64,000 bases of DNA from Adineta ricciae (GCA_905250025.1 CAJNOJ010000151.1:1-64000); one strand, 5' to 3'; shown: positions 36,892 through 48,500, numbered from the stretch's first letter. Notes: generated from the sequence alone by a model not told the origin. Program-made: numbers and translations.

Positions 36892-37439
36892 TAAGAATTG
36901 TATGATTGTTTTTCCTAAGAACTCGCTCAAAGTAAACCTACCGATCGAAACGTAAGAAATCAAACAAACAAACAAACGTAATGATTCAAGGTAATTTATC
37001 ACGCAATCGTACGCGTACATATATATGTAATGATAGAAAAGCAACGCATCAATGCATTGCCCACACAGAAAAAAAGGTACGATCATGTTTTCATTGAGTC
37101 TACTTCCGATAAATAGAAAAGTCATGTGCAACGCTCTTTTCTATTCATTAGAGAATATTTCAACAATAAATTCATTTTGTCAACCTCGTGATAAATATGC
37201 TCGTTATGGATAAAATGATAATGATATTCAATCAAAGTTAGTCGAGTACATATCGTTTGGTTTGGTTGTTAAGTAATGGAAAGGAAGAATCAAATTAAAG
37301 AACATCTCGAATATCCATACTTTAAAACGCTCACGCAGAAATTTGAGATATTGATTTTAAAGTCAAATACAAAAGAGAATTTTTCATTGAAGTTTGATAT
37401 CGTGAAATCATACTTTATTTGACAATTCAATCAACGAGA

Positions 37440-38201
37440 ATGCAACCGACATATCTCTATCCATCTGAATTTGATCAAGAAATCCAATGGCGTTCAAAAT
37501 TCTCGATGGTCATACCGATTATTATCGGCTTCTTACAAATGATCTTAACAGTCGCTATTGTTGGTCTCGAGATCGCATCTGTCGTCATTTCACCGAGTCG
37601 AGGTACACTTTATGCTGGCTTTTGGTTATCAATTTTCTTCACCATATCATGGGTGTCGATGTTTATCTTAGGTATTTCAAAGAATAAAAAACTAAAACAA
37701 CATTTAAATGTTCTCGTTCTAGTTTGTTGTCATCGTTCACGTAAATGGTCAACCTATGTTTTCTTCATATCTATTCTTTGTGCTGCAGCTGCAATCACAT
37801 TGATTGTTCTGGATGCTTTGTTCATTGCTAATATCACACGATGCTTCTTTTCGAATGTTATCTGTACCGATATTGAATCGTCAGGGTATCGACGATCAGG
37901 TATACCATTAGGAAGAAAAGTTCAAATTCTCAAAGCACAATTAGCAATGGCAGCAGCTTTGTTAGCAACAGCTATTTTGTACATGCTTCTATTCATTTTA
38001 GCAAGTATGAGTAGTCGACCAGGCAAAAATCGTGTTCTTATGCAAGAGTCTCAATCACGACCACAAGTTGTTCGTCGAACTGAAACGATTCAACCAACAC
38101 AAGGATGGAAAGCAACATCGGTACCTGTTACATACGAACCAAGTCAACTTGAATGTCCTCATTGTGGTACATTAATCAAATTAGCTCAGAAGAAACGATG
38201 A
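37440..38201 (+). CDS. Four-TM membrane protein, unrecognised family
   Basis: From the ATG at 37440 (MQPTYLYPSEF) the product is 253 aa in one exon. Hydrophobic helices lie near residues 24-46 (VIPIIIGFLQMILTVAIVGL), 60-78, 105-126 and 168-192 (AAALLATAILYMLLFILASM). The loop between TM3 and TM4 has Cys residues (RCFFSNVICTD) that could form an extracellular disulfide. The cytosolic tail ends with a lone CPHC knuckle (ECPHCGTLIKLAQKKR). Overall topology resembles MARVEL/claudin-like tetraspan proteins, but no signature motif allows a family call. A polyA signal lies at 38276-38281. Confidence 0.75.
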   Translation: MQPTYLYPSEFDQEIQWRSKFSMVIPIIIGFLQMILTVAIVGLEIASVVISPSRGTLYAGFWLSIFFTISWVSMFILGISKNKKLKQHLNVLVLVCCHRSRKWSTYVFFISILCAAAAITLIVLDALFIANITRCFFSNVICTDIESSGYRRSGIPLGRKVQILKAQLAMAAALLATAILYMLLFILASMSSRPGKNRVLMQESQSRPQVVRRTETIQPTQGWKATSVPVTYEPSQLECPHCGTLIKLAQKKR

Positions 38202-38275
38202 ACTTCCTTCAAAACAGAACATAGAAAACTTTGATCTGCATTGTTTTATATTTCGCTTTTCTTGGGGGATTGCCT

Positions 38276-38281
38276 AATAAA
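38276..38281 (+). terminator. Polyadenylation signal of the four-TM gene
   Basis: AATAAA 75 nt past the stop codon. Confidence 0.5.
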
Positions 38282-38352
38282 AACTGATTGATAAGTAATT
38301 ATACAAACATAGGTTTATTCAAAATAATTCAGTTACAACTGATAGAAAAAGT

Positions 38353-39499
38353 TTACTGTTGATCATTTCGAACGGGTTCATACCGATACGTGGATCGATA
38401 TTTTTGTTCACATGGTCGAATCATAATCGGAGGAGATTGAACTTGTTTGAAAACTATTTAGAAAACGATATTTAATCGTGAGATAGAAGTTCGAAGTATA
38501 CCACTATCATCTGACATATTCGATTGTGTTGTTGAACTTTCTGAAACTGGAAAGACGAAATGAGTTTCAACGTGTACAATGGTTATCAAAAAAGAAACCT
38601 TGATGTTTGTGTATTGAACTGTTATTTAATCGTTTTGATAAAACATATTTAGGATATGACATCGAATTTTGACTTTGTTGGTCTTCTTCACACGTATGAC
38701 ATTCATTTTCATTAGTTAAACGTTGACTTATATGATCATATTTCTTTTTCATTGTCGTATATTCTGTTCAGAAATAAACTGATGGATTTCTGTTTAGTAA
38801 CAAGATAAAGATCGTACTCATCTGAAGGATCAGATAATCCCTTTCAGTATTTCTCAATTGAGCTTTACATTTCGCCAATTCTTCAATGGTTTTTTGTAAT
38901 AAGTCTTGGTAGTTTTCCTTCTGTGGTTTCTTTTCTTTGTCATCGAATTTCGGTTGTTGTTCTTTCGGACGACATGTGCCGTGGTACCGTATTTGATTTT
39001 GTAAACGTGGTGAAAGGTTTTTATGTACTTCAACGAACTGTGGTAATTGGCTTTTATTTAAAAAGATTCGATCGACCGAGTCATAATCTTTGAATTCAAT
39101 GATCAATCGATTTTGTTTTGAATCACGTTCAAATCTTAATATTTCGCCAAATGTTTGAAAGTATTTCTTCAAATTTCCTTCTTCAAGTTCTTTTGTAATC
39201 CGATTTTGAACAAACAAACTTGTCACAGGTAAAAGACGTTCGGAAAATGAACAAATAGTCAATGGAAGTAATCGTTTAACAAACAACGGGTACGAATTGA
39301 TCGAATGCGGTCGTTTACGAAGTATGGCATTAACTGTATGATGCGACGCGAACGTTATCACTGCAAAACAACAAGCGTTGGTTGGACGTTGACGTTGACA
39401 TTCATAATGTACTATGCGAGAACCAAACTGTGAGAAATATGACTGAATTGACTTATCATCAAATTCACAAATACCATCGACAAAGATTTCAGTAGACAT
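38353..39499 (-). CDS. Two-RRM RNA-binding protein with C-terminal coiled coil
   Basis: Four exons in phase: 38818-39499, 38599-38763, 38502-38546, 38353-38453, giving 330 aa. RRM1 begins at residue 3 (RNP2-like IFVDGI; RNP1-like CCFAVITF). RRM2 begins near residue 92 (RNP2-like SLFVQN; RNP1-like NRLIIEF). The RNP1 motifs lack some of the usual aromatics, so RNA affinity may be atypical. Residues 185-235 form a charged, probably coiled-coil helix (LLQKTIEELAKCKAQLRN). The tail is Ser/Gln-rich and carries a CHTC pair. No orthologue is recognised. The small 3' exons (45 nt and 101 nt) would be missed by ORF calling. The two terminal introns are each 48 bp. Confidence 0.8.
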
Positions 39500-39761
39500 T
39501 ATTATAATGATTAATTGGATAACTTTTATATTTGGGTAGATGAGAAGAAAATGATACGACCAATGAATGGTTTTTCCTTTCTTTTGATTTCATAGAGGCA
39601 AAATTTGCAGATGGAAGAAATATACCCGTTTTCGTCTCGAAACAAAAACATATTTAATCAGCTAATCTTTTTTATTCACATACACAAACAAAATAACTTT
39701 TATTCCAATCCACAACTATGGTTCTAACAGACCAACAGAGTTACAATTCAAGTCAAGCAAC

Positions 39762-40052
39762 TTAGTAGCTAAATTCTATGTGCACAAAGTATAGGAGAAA
39801 GTCGACAAGTACTAGAATAGACATTGAAAACCTTTGTCCGTTAACATCACGATAAAATAAGACTGTGGATATGAGTACTGGAAGAATGCAAACAAAATCA
39901 AAAAATACAGATGTATGCATTTTGTCAGCGAATAGATTCTTTTTTTCGAAGGTAACGTGTGAGTTTCCGAAGAGACGATGAAGAAGAGATCGTTTTTCGG
40001 ATTTACCCGAAACTCCGGGAGTTATTTCTTTGTAAGAATCACTTGAATTCAT
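39762..40052 (-). pseudogene. Degenerate or divergent copy of the small gene at 12197-12445
   Basis: From an ATG at 40052 it reads MNSSDSYKEITPGVSG and LLHRLFGN, clearly related to the internal part of the 12197 gene. The DNA 5' of it also matches the leader of that gene (agagtaagtaatcaaa; gaagtaRtaaatRgcatct), but the upstream ATG is ATA here and about 25 bp between the two ATGs is gone. After LLHRLFGNSHVT the sequences diverge, and this copy continues into a hydrophobic stretch (ILPVLISTVLFY). It may be a decayed duplicate, or a shortened gene starting at the internal ATG with an acquired TM-like tail. I lean to pseudogene. Confidence 0.5.
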
Positions 40053-40998
40053 GATTGGGAAATACGAAAGTAAAAGATGCTATTTACTACTTCATTTGTT
40101 TCATTTGATTACTTACTCTAACATAGAGGAAACCGCTGATTTCGTACTCCCAAAGATCCTGGGAATCTGTCGTTTGCCTCTTGTGTACAGTGCTTCTGAA
40201 ATATTCTTCATGATTTTCATCTATGGTTAATGATTATAATTAAAATATAGGTACATAAAATGCGATGTCTCTTTCTTTTATTGAATGTGTTTGTTTAATA
40301 GAAAACAGTTTCATGGCTTCTTAACTACTTTTAACATTCAAAACACTTCTTAATTAGCTTATCCGAACAAGAAGACTGTTTTCAAGCAATCTATTTGTAT
40401 ACACTGAAACTGACATAATAATTGTTCAATTAATCCACAATTTGTTTAATTTCTAGATCAGTATTTTACGGCTCTGTGAAGTATTGTGAAGATAGTATTT
40501 ACGTAAACAATATGATCAATTTCATAAACACCGTTTTTCAAAATGAAACATTACTTGTCAGTTTTCTATCACCAACTACTCCAGAAAAAAAACAGTTAAA
40601 ATCAAGTAGATGAAAAAATAAGCACATATTCATCTTTGTATTCGTCAAATGATTTCTTCATCAATAAATTTTTGAAAAAGATGAATCAGATGTTGTCTAC
40701 ACCCTCAGTCTTTACAACAATATATACAACTCGGTTACATAAAAGCAGATAAGATGTGGATTCAAGATTGTGCTTATCTCTATATGATACTAACAATACC
40801 ACGCATATTTTCTTTCCAAGTATACATCTCATGACTCAAACTAAAGATGACTAAAGCATAGTCTACTTCGTTTTTCTCAGAAAATCATGTTTTACACTAT
40901 GACTATATATAATACGAAATGTAAATTTTCAAGATTGAAGAGACTTCATTGACTAAATCGTCTAGCAGAAACAATTGCCCTTTGTACGTTTATAGAAA
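40053..40998. other. Intergenic region
   Basis: The left ~100 bp is the degenerate leader of the copy at 39762-40052. The rest is AT-rich, presumably holding the promoter of the phospholipase-like gene. No other feature seen. Confidence 0.5.
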
Positions 40999-42675
40999 AT
41001 GGGACGATCATTAACTATATGTATTGCTGTTTTTGTTGTGGTTTTAATTAGTGTGGCAATCACAGTGGGTCTCGTTATCGGACTACGAAAACGTAATTCT
41101 GCAATTCCAGATTTATCGACAAGTACTATTTATTCTGATGTAAAAGACATGGAACTGGTAGATATCGACAATTTACGTGTGTTTGGAGTCAAAGATTTCA
41201 ATGGTAATATACAAGCCGTACATGCTATCCAGACAAACGCCTCCATATATATGCTTGACAACGATTTAATCGCTCAGATACAAACTGAAGGATATACTCT
41301 CTTATTTAACTATAACTATACTATTAATGAGTATTACGTTATGTTTGTTTCCGAGAATAATTCGTATCAGATACCATCTACGTACAAAATTCCGACTGTA
41401 AAATTTCCAAACATCGAGTTTAAATATCCTATGGACGCTAATATGTCCAATCCTTTTACTGGTCTCATCATCGAATTAAAGGATAGTGTATCAGATATTT
41501 TGATCAATGATGCTATTTTACAATTCAATTATCATGATAGTCAATACGGCAATAGAAGTGTAACCATGATTAATACAGGCGCTGGACGATATTATGCTCT
41601 ATTACCTACTGTTAACAAAGAAAAAGATCCATATTTCGAAACGAAAAATGTATATGAAACCGTTTCTCAGCAAAGTGATTCTCTCATTGAATTATTACAA
41701 GTATATCCTATAGATGATATATTATCCAAAATACCAAAAACGACTAGATCATCTCTCTATGATATCGCCAATGAGATGAAGAATACAATTCCAGATGCTT
41801 TACGTACAGCATCCAAATATGCTAGTCACATTCCAACACAATCGGAATCATCTAGTGGTAATATGAGTCGTTTTGAGATCATAGTTCGTATACCAGGAGA
41901 ACTTCCAACAGTCATATCACTTGGTAATATCCCTATAGATCTGAATGATTTAACAGAAATTTCTCGCAAAGTTACGACCTCCAAGGGAAAGTGTAACGAA
42001 ATGACAGTAGCCGGTGGTAACAAACCTGACAAACAAACAATTCGTATCGGCAAAGGACACGTAGCTCTTCAGTTTCACTACGAAACTTTTATTATTAGGG
42101 ATAAAATCGATGTTTACTATACAGGAAAACTATTATTTACAAGCGATTGCGTCGGTACGAACGGCGAGAGAATCGCGATGTTAAGATTAGATGATGATGA
42201 CGCTAACTTAGTAGTTGATGTAACACCAAATTGTGCGGGTAATACAAGTACAGCATGGAATTACGCAATAGAGTGTCCAAACACTGAGTTAGTGTGTAAA
42301 TCCAATCTTTGCGGTTGTGGTATGAAACAAAAACCATCTAAGCAAGTTCTTCCACCAACAATGGATGGATGCGGAACAAATCACACAAAATGGAATTATT
42401 GGGCAATTCATTGGATTGGAGAGCATTACAAATTCACATCAATATGCGATGAACATGATCGATGTTATGGAACATGCAATACAAATCGATTAAATTGTGA
42501 TCAAACATTTTGTTCTGGTTTATTGGCATCCTGCAAAACTAACTGGAGCACAGATCAGATAAGATTCAAGTTCTGCAAAATGTGGGCAGGAACATACTGT
42601 AATGCTGTCAAACATTACGCTTCTGGAGCCTTCGAAAATGCACAAAATGAAGACTGTTGGTGTGAGGATACATAA
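40999..42675 (+). CDS. Membrane-anchored phospholipase A2-like protein
   Basis: A single exon of 558 aa. Residues 5-29 are one TM helix (LTICIAVFVVVLISVAITVG) followed by RKR, so it is a type II protein or has an uncleaved signal. Residues ~45-440 form an N-glycosylated ectodomain I do not recognise. The C-terminal ~105 residues look like a secreted PLA2 fold: a calcium-loop-like DGCGTNH near 456, then CDEHDRCYGTC near 483-493 with the His-Asp catalytic pair, and many Cys. It would hydrolyse the sn-2 ester of phospholipids outside the cell or in the secretory lumen. The canonical CC before the HD is C-D-E here, as in some non-classical PLA2 groups, so activity is inferred, not certain. PolyA signal at 42753-42758. 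Confidence 0.7.
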   Translation: MGRSLTICIAVFVVVLISVAITVGLVIGLRKRNSAIPDLSTSTIYSDVKDMELVDIDNLRVFGVKDFNGNIQAVHAIQTNASIYMLDNDLIAQIQTEGYTLLFNYNYTINEYYVMFVSENNSYQIPSTYKIPTVKFPNIEFKYPMDANMSNPFTGLIIELKDSVSDILINDAILQFNYHDSQYGNRSVTMINTGAGRYYALLPTVNKEKDPYFETKNVYETVSQQSDSLIELLQVYPIDDILSKIPKTTRSSLYDIANEMKNTIPDALRTASKYASHIPTQSESSSGNMSRFEIIVRIPGELPTVISLGNIPIDLNDLTEISRKVTTSKGKCNEMTVAGGNKPDKQTIRIGKGHVALQFHYETFIIRDKIDVYYTGKLLFTSDCVGTNGERIAMLRLDDDDANLVVDVTPNCAGNTSTAWNYAIECPNTELVCKSNLCGCGMKQKPSKQVLPPTMDGCGTNHTKWNYWAIHWIGEHYKFTSICDEHDRCYGTCNTNRLNCDQTFCSGLLASCKTNWSTDQIRFKFCKMWAGTYCNAVKHYASGAFENAQNEDCWCEDT

Positions 42676-42752
42676 ATATTGATACAAATCCTTTTTGAAA
42701 TACTTGTGAACATGCATAACATTTTTTTTTCAATATTTTTAAGCATTTCTTT

Positions 42753-42758
42753 AATAAA
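42753..42758 (+). terminator. Polyadenylation signal of the PLA2-like gene
   Basis: AATAAA 78 nt past the stop, in an overlapping aataaataaat run. Confidence 0.5.
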
Positions 42759-42969
42759 TAAATCCGATATCTTTATTTTATTATCCTCTATTCTAAACAA
42801 CATAGACTATCGTAAAAATCAATAAAAGTATGATGTAAAAGATGTGTAACAATTTTACAGATGTTGATTCCTTAATGTTTGGGTGTGGGTGGGTGTGAGG
42901 GTGTTGATATTCATTTGTGTTTCTATATAGTTTCGATTGTTTGCACAATACTGGTCGATACCGCAAGAG

Positions 42970-43404
42970 ATGTCAATCTGCCTCGACATATTTCGCTACC
43001 TTTTCTATTTCAATCTCGACATTGAAGATGAAATAGGTTCAATGAAGAGTTATGCAGTTTCAGATGGTGGTGACTTCGTCACATACAATTTATTTCTTCT
43101 ATGGATATTTCCACGAGCATCATCAATGATCATGAAGCTATGTGTATTTTTTGGTCTCGTTGTTACTATTCAACTTGACCTTTGGCTCACATATTGGTTT
43201 AGAAAGCGTTGGGACGAGTCCATAGTACCTGGTTTACCGTGTCCTGTAGTGTTTCTGTCAACATATGCTTTAGTTCTTGACTTTATTCAACAAAATGTCG
43301 ATGTAGACTGTGTGGAGATGTCACACACGGGCAAAACATGCAAAAAACAAACTTCTAAAAAGGAGTTAATCAGCGCAATAAAGTCTTCATCACTTTATTT
43401 CTAA
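42970..43404 (+). CDS. Hypothetical membrane protein
   Basis: An ORF of 144 codons from the first ATG (MSICLDIFRYLFYF). Two to three hydrophobic stretches are present (MKLCVFFGLVVTIQLDLWL; PVVFLSTYALVLDFI), with a Cys/Lys-rich end (GKTCKKQTSKKEL). The frame is open 33 nt further up to a possible acceptor (ctatatag at about 42930), so it may be the 3' exon of a spliced gene. No family recognised. It is believed mainly for length and composition. Confidence 0.4.
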   Translation: MSICLDIFRYLFYFNLDIEDEIGSMKSYAVSDGGDFVTYNLFLLWIFPRASSMIMKLCVFFGLVVTIQLDLWLTYWFRKRWDESIVPGLPCPVVFLSTYALVLDFIQQNVDVDCVEMSHTGKTCKKQTSKKELISAIKSSSLYF

Positions 43405-43601
43405 AGCAGTAACTGTAGAAAAAGTGATGCTCATCTATCATATGATAAAGAATGATGTCTAGTGAAATATGGCACTGACCGATGATAATCAATAAGAGAC
43501 AAAGAAACTTTCAATCACGTCTTATGCGATAAAGTTTTCTCTGTAACTTATATAAAGCATAGGCGATTCTTTTTTCTTCGTATACATCTTCACGCAACAC
43601 G

Positions 43602-44151
43602 ATGCATGTTACTTTTCGTTTGACTGCTTTCATATGGGTTGTCAGTTATCTTTCGATATCTCGTGCAGATGATTTCAATAGTAGTGAGAATCAAACATCG
43701 GTACCATATAGAGGCTATTTATTCTTCGAGATCCACACGGCAAATGAACGATATGCTGGTACAGATTCAAATATCTATGTGAGTGTTGTTGGAACAAAAA
43801 GAAATCTAACTCGTCATGCACTGAAAAGCCTTGGACCAACAATGAATGCATTCGAACGAAATCAAATCGACGTATGTATGATCTATACAAATGTGAAGTT
43901 TGATGAAACAGAGAATGTTATTCGTGGTATTGAACTTATTAATGATGGAAAGTGGAGTGGTTCTTGTGAGTTTGATAATATTCTTTGTTGTCAGCACTAG
44001 TAACTTTTGGGTGTATTTTCTTGTAGCTTGGAAACCAAGTTGTATCTATCTTAGTACGATAGATCGTGCACAAACTAACGATCGATGGATTAGTTCTGAC
44101 AATCCTGTTTTTATTTCCTTTTCTGGATCTAATAAAACAGTGTGTTATTAA
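43602..44151 (+). CDS. Small secreted PLAT-domain protein
   Basis: Two exons, 43602-43965 and 44027-44151, join in phase to 162 aa. The unspliced frame ends early at 44000. A signal peptide (about 1-23, FRLTAFIWVVSYLSISRADD) precedes a single PLAT/LH2-type beta sandwich. Its marks are ANERYAGTDSNIYVSVVG, FERNQIDV, GIELINDGKWSG, then SWKPSCIYLSTID across the splice, and a closing RWISSD. PLAT domains bind membranes or other proteins and are often calcium-linked; with no partner domain the role is unknown. A polyA signal is at 44186-44191. Confidence 0.8.
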
Positions 44152-44813
44152 TGATCTGTTTGCGATGAAATAATCAGAGAAATTGAATAAACAAGAAAAT
44201 AACAAATATTCTCGGATATTGTTATACCCATGCGAAATGAATGTTTGTAAAAAAACTGATGATATTTGATTGTGATCGTCATCTCAAGTCGAACTCTCGT
44301 AGAACAATATAATACCCATTACCATACGATGTTATTTGATTGAGTCTGTTTTCAATGGTAACTCCTCCTTCCTTATCACAGTATTTATATCCTGTCGATT
44401 TATGTTAATATAACATAGGGGTGATTACTTCAATGTTCTCTTGCCAAACATTCAATACAGTCGTTGTTAAGTAAGATTTTTTTTATATATATTTATTCAC
44501 AATGACAGCAAACAAATTGAGAGGCGTGTGTAGAACAAAAAAGTTGCTAGTGAGCTACACGTTCTGTTCTGTCTGGCGTTTTTCTTTTCTTTTAAGCGTG
44601 CGTATCGAATATATCTTCAACCGTGAAAAAACATACTCACCTATATTACTAACCCGTTAAGTGAGCGAGAAAAGCACGTCGCAGAACGATCAAATATTTG
44701 CAATTTTGTAGAGAAAAAAAGAAAATTCAAGACGACGTCAGGTTAGCTAAATGTTTATTTTTTTCTATTACCTTTAAAATTCTCCTCAAAAAGTAAAATA
44801 TTATTGTCAAGCA
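44152..44813. other. Intergenic region
   Basis: AT-rich, with poly-T/TA tracts near 44480. Apart from the PLAT gene polyA site no feature seen. It contains the presumed promoter of the 63-aa gene. Confidence 0.5.
44186..44191 (+). terminator. Polyadenylation signal of the PLAT gene
   Basis: AATAAA 35 nt past the stop. Confidence 0.5.
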
Positions 44814-45059
44814 ATGACCATTCCCGTTGTTATCACTGGTATCGTTGTTCTCTCGGTTGTCATTACTGTTTGCACACTTATTTTATTAGTAAGCGTCTAT
44901 ACAATGAAAAGACATTTTGAGAAATTTTTATAACTTCTGTAGGGGTTTTGTTTATGGCCGGTCATACAAGATATACGAAAGGAAAAACGTCTGAATAGCA
45001 AACAAAACACCCGAGAAACTTCAGCAACTTCAAACAATATTAAACATGAACGTCTTTGA
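44814..45059 (+). CDS. 63-aa single-pass membrane protein
   Basis: Two short exons, 44814-44888 and 44943-45059, with a consensus gtaagc donor and tgtag acceptor in phase 0. The first encodes MTIPVVITGIVVLSVVITV and the rest of a strongly hydrophobic helix. The second encodes GFCLWPVIQDIRKEKR and a polar tail ending HERL. With the TM at residues 3-30 and basic residues after it, a type III topology (N-out) is likely. A polyA signal AATAAA lies at 45122-45127, 63 nt after the stop. I do not recognise the family. Confidence 0.6.
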
Positions 45060-45121
45060 CCTTGTTGCTATATGAACATATTATTTTCGTGTACATTCAT
45101 CTGTTCTCATGTTATGATCAT

Positions 45122-45127
45122 AATAAA
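45122..45127 (+). terminator. Polyadenylation signal of the 63-aa gene
   Basis: AATAAA 63 nt past the stop, just before the convergent DSL/EGF gene. Confidence 0.5.
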
Positions 45128-45248
45128 TCAATTCTTACTTTTCACAAGTAGGAGAACATTTATTCGAAGAGATTTGCAATTTCATTTCTGATGTTCAACA
45201 GTAATCAAAGAAAACAAAAACAAAATACTGTTCTGTTTAATAAAATAG

Positions 45249-45579
45249 TTAAAAGTAATCTTCACTATACATTGGACTCTTCGTTACAGTTATGGGCACA
45301 TCTTGTCGATTTCCCAACGAAGTTGGTTCGTAGTTACGTTGTTTTTGTTCTCGATGAGAGTTGAAAGGTAGAATGTATCGAAAACTATTAGAAGGTGAGA
45401 CTGATCTTGTTGCACGTCGTGGTCGACGAAATTCTATTGTGGATGGTTGATCGTTCAAATCAATAACTGATATGGAGCGTTTGGATAATGTATACGGAGC
45501 GGCGCTCATGGCGTACATAGGTTCAGATTTTCCTAGTTGATGAATATCTTGAACAACTACGGACGAAGAATTTTGCGCA
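45249..45579 (-). other. Alternative last exon B of the DSL/EGF gene
   Basis: An acceptor (ttcttag) at 45580-45581 is followed by T/GCG/CAA, matching the phase-2 donor of the TM exon at 45945. It encodes a 109-aa Ser/Arg-rich tail ending MYSEDYF. Confidence 0.6.
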
Positions 45580-48500
45580 CTAAGAATAGAAGCAAATGAA
45601 AATCTTATTCTCATAATTCATAAGGATTCGATTCAAGCGAAGAAGTTAATGAAGTCACAACAGGTAAAGCTGAATGTGCAGAAGAAGCATTTAAATATCT
45701 CCATTCTTGCTGTGATAGACGGCGAACTTGTAATTCGGGTGGAGGAACTATTTGGTGGTCATTTAAAGTTGATGTTGATGGAAAATAATTTTGTTCACGA
45801 CTAAGAATATCAATACGACGCATTGTTCGTCGACGATTTGGTCGATAAGATATCTCTCTAAATCTATTGTTAGATATAAGCATAAGCAGAAGCGTTAATT
45901 CGAAAGCAATTCGATTACAAGAGAGAGAGAGAAATGAAACTTACCGTCTTCGGCAACAAGCATAACATATCAGACAGATAATTAACCAAACTGTCAAGAT
46001 GCTCACAACAAGAATTAAGATAATCCACCAATCAAGCTAGAAAATAAAAAATATAAATTCGATGTAAAGAAATTCTTTTTCATTACTCCAAAAAATAGAC
46101 CAGTACGACGATAAAATGGAACGTTTGTTGATTCGTTATTTGTGAAAATCAGTTGACTATTATCTTTTGTTGGTATATAACGTGTGTAAACTAGTGTTTG
46201 TAAGCCCGTTTGATTAAATATTTGTGTATAGAGTCTTTCAGATGGTTGAGAATAATCACCAATATCACCTGAACGCAAGCCAATCATATAATCTACTTTA
46301 GTTTGTCCATTACTAAATACAAATGTAAAGGAAACTTCACAAGACTTCAATCTCATATTTACTTCAACATATTCGAAGTTATTGATGGAATGGAAACATC
46401 GTTTGATGAAAAAAGATAACTATTAGCTAATGACCAACTTGTTCTTAGTGCTTGATTGATCATTGCCAGTGTTGTTGAACTGGTTAAATTCACTTTATTA
46501 CCATCGATATAAATCGAAAACTGCTTGTAAGGAATATTTGTATATAAATTCGATAAACTAAATAAATTCATTGCTGGTTGCGTAACAGTTAATGATGATA
46601 CATCGGAACCATTGAGATTGATCGTGTAAGTAACACGTGTTAATGATTGATTATTATTAGTTAAATAAGTCGAATCGAAATACATTTGTGGTGGAACATT
46701 AATAAAGAAGTTATCTAAATAATTGAAATAAATTACAAAATTTCAATCGAAAAAGTTCGATTTACTATTCGATTGCCGCCATGCGTTCTCTAAAGCAGTA
46801 CGTATAACATCATTTGATGGTCGTGGTTCCATTAAATATATCCAATACGCTCGATTCGATACACAGTGACTTGTCTAAATTGAATATATTCCTTAAGTGT
46901 TTTTTTCTCGAAAGAACGAAGAACATTGAACTTACGTTTACAAACTTGCCGTAAAGTTGGTCAAACGCTGAATTCGGTGGCGGAATTAAATTATTCACAT
47001 TAACATTCGTAGAAAGACTTTGAACAATATAATCAATTCGAAATGATTTCTTTCTAGAAAAAGACAAGTGACATAGACAAAAGCATTTATCTCGAAGAAT
47101 CATACCCTCCCGAACAAACATATTCATATTGATTTTGTAATTGAATCATTAATGTTCCTGGCTGTATACCGATGTTTTGGTTCATCCAAATTTGTACAAG
47201 ACCATCAGCTAAGGCGATCGGTTGTGCAACAAAAACATTTCGTTCGAGATAAATACTATAAAGACCACCAGTTCCATTATTTAGATTTGTTACTCCTGGA
47301 TAATACAAAGTAAAATCACATCGAGTGAGTATTTGTGTATTATTGAGAAACTAAAACAAAGTTCATGAGAATTCCAACAATAAAACTCCTTTTCTCAGTA
47401 CCACAAGATAAAATCGAGTTTGATTCGCAATGATCGTTTCTGCATAGACTATTTTTGCCACACCATACTCTACAAATATCATAAAAGTTAATATTGAAAT
47501 GATTGACAGTATTTTCTTACGTCGATTGAATGATGTGAGATAATTTTCAACATCTTGACGAATAGCAGCTGACAGTGGTAAAGTGACATTTGTTATATAT
47601 TGAAAAGCATCACTACGAGCAATTGACGACTGTTCACTTGGATATAGATCATATTTGATTGGTTGCATGGTTGAAAAGATTGACTAGAAGAAATAAAAAA
47701 AAATGAAAATAAAACTCAATTTAGGAAACAATATACTTTTAATTGAACTTGGATTTGGTCTTGTGCAACAACTTGACTTGGTACAACCATATAATAAACT
47801 CGTGTGACCAGTGACATATCGAAACCGAATCGTAGTTCGACTAAGATTGACGAAACTGTACTACTAATTCCTGTTCTCTGCAATGCTGAAGTGATTAATG
47901 ATGCAAAATTATCTTGAGTTAGATCAGCTTGAAGATAGTTTCCTCGGAGATCAATAAATGATGCGGTGTAACTAAAAGGAATTTGTGAAACGTAATTATT
48001 CGGCGAATCGCATAAACCATTTAATGGTTGAATGAAATTCGGATTGAAACATGCACTTGGAACTGTATAGCCATCGGATGTGACAACGACATACGTTATT
48101 GTTGTATAAAATTGACTAAAGACAAAATAGTACATGAAGATAAACCGAAAGTTCATTGAGTTTTACTTTGCTGAATAGACGAAGTTTTGTTGTAGTTGAA
48201 GAATATAAACGTTGGAATTGACTAAACCTTGTCGAATTGGATTTTGCCAATAATCTGCCAAACTTGTTTGCGCTAATGTTCGACTAATTTTTCCCGTGAA
48301 AGTTATTTGTTGCACATCACGTTGTTTAACAACATTAATCGGAAGGGCATTTGAGATAAATGTCAATGGAGTTTGAGAATAAAATGTACTCGTGAATTGT
48401 CCAGGAGATAAACTTAAACTTGATAAATATCTTCCGTCAAGTTCTTGATCGTTAAAGAACACAAATGTATAAACTCGTTGAATGGTTTTAAGTGAACTGG

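Noticed and set aside
36892-37131. 80-codon N-terminal extension of the GT31 ORF
   Set aside because: It reads as 5' UTR: hydrophobic and aromatic without the short cytosolic tail expected of a type II enzyme. The ATG at 36891 gives normal topology.
45605-45620. Overlapping stop/start (TATGAG) between the two tail ORFs, suggestive of a frameshift or reinitiation
   Set aside because: Both ORFs have their own acceptor in the same phase relative to the TM exon, so alternative last exons explain them without recoding.
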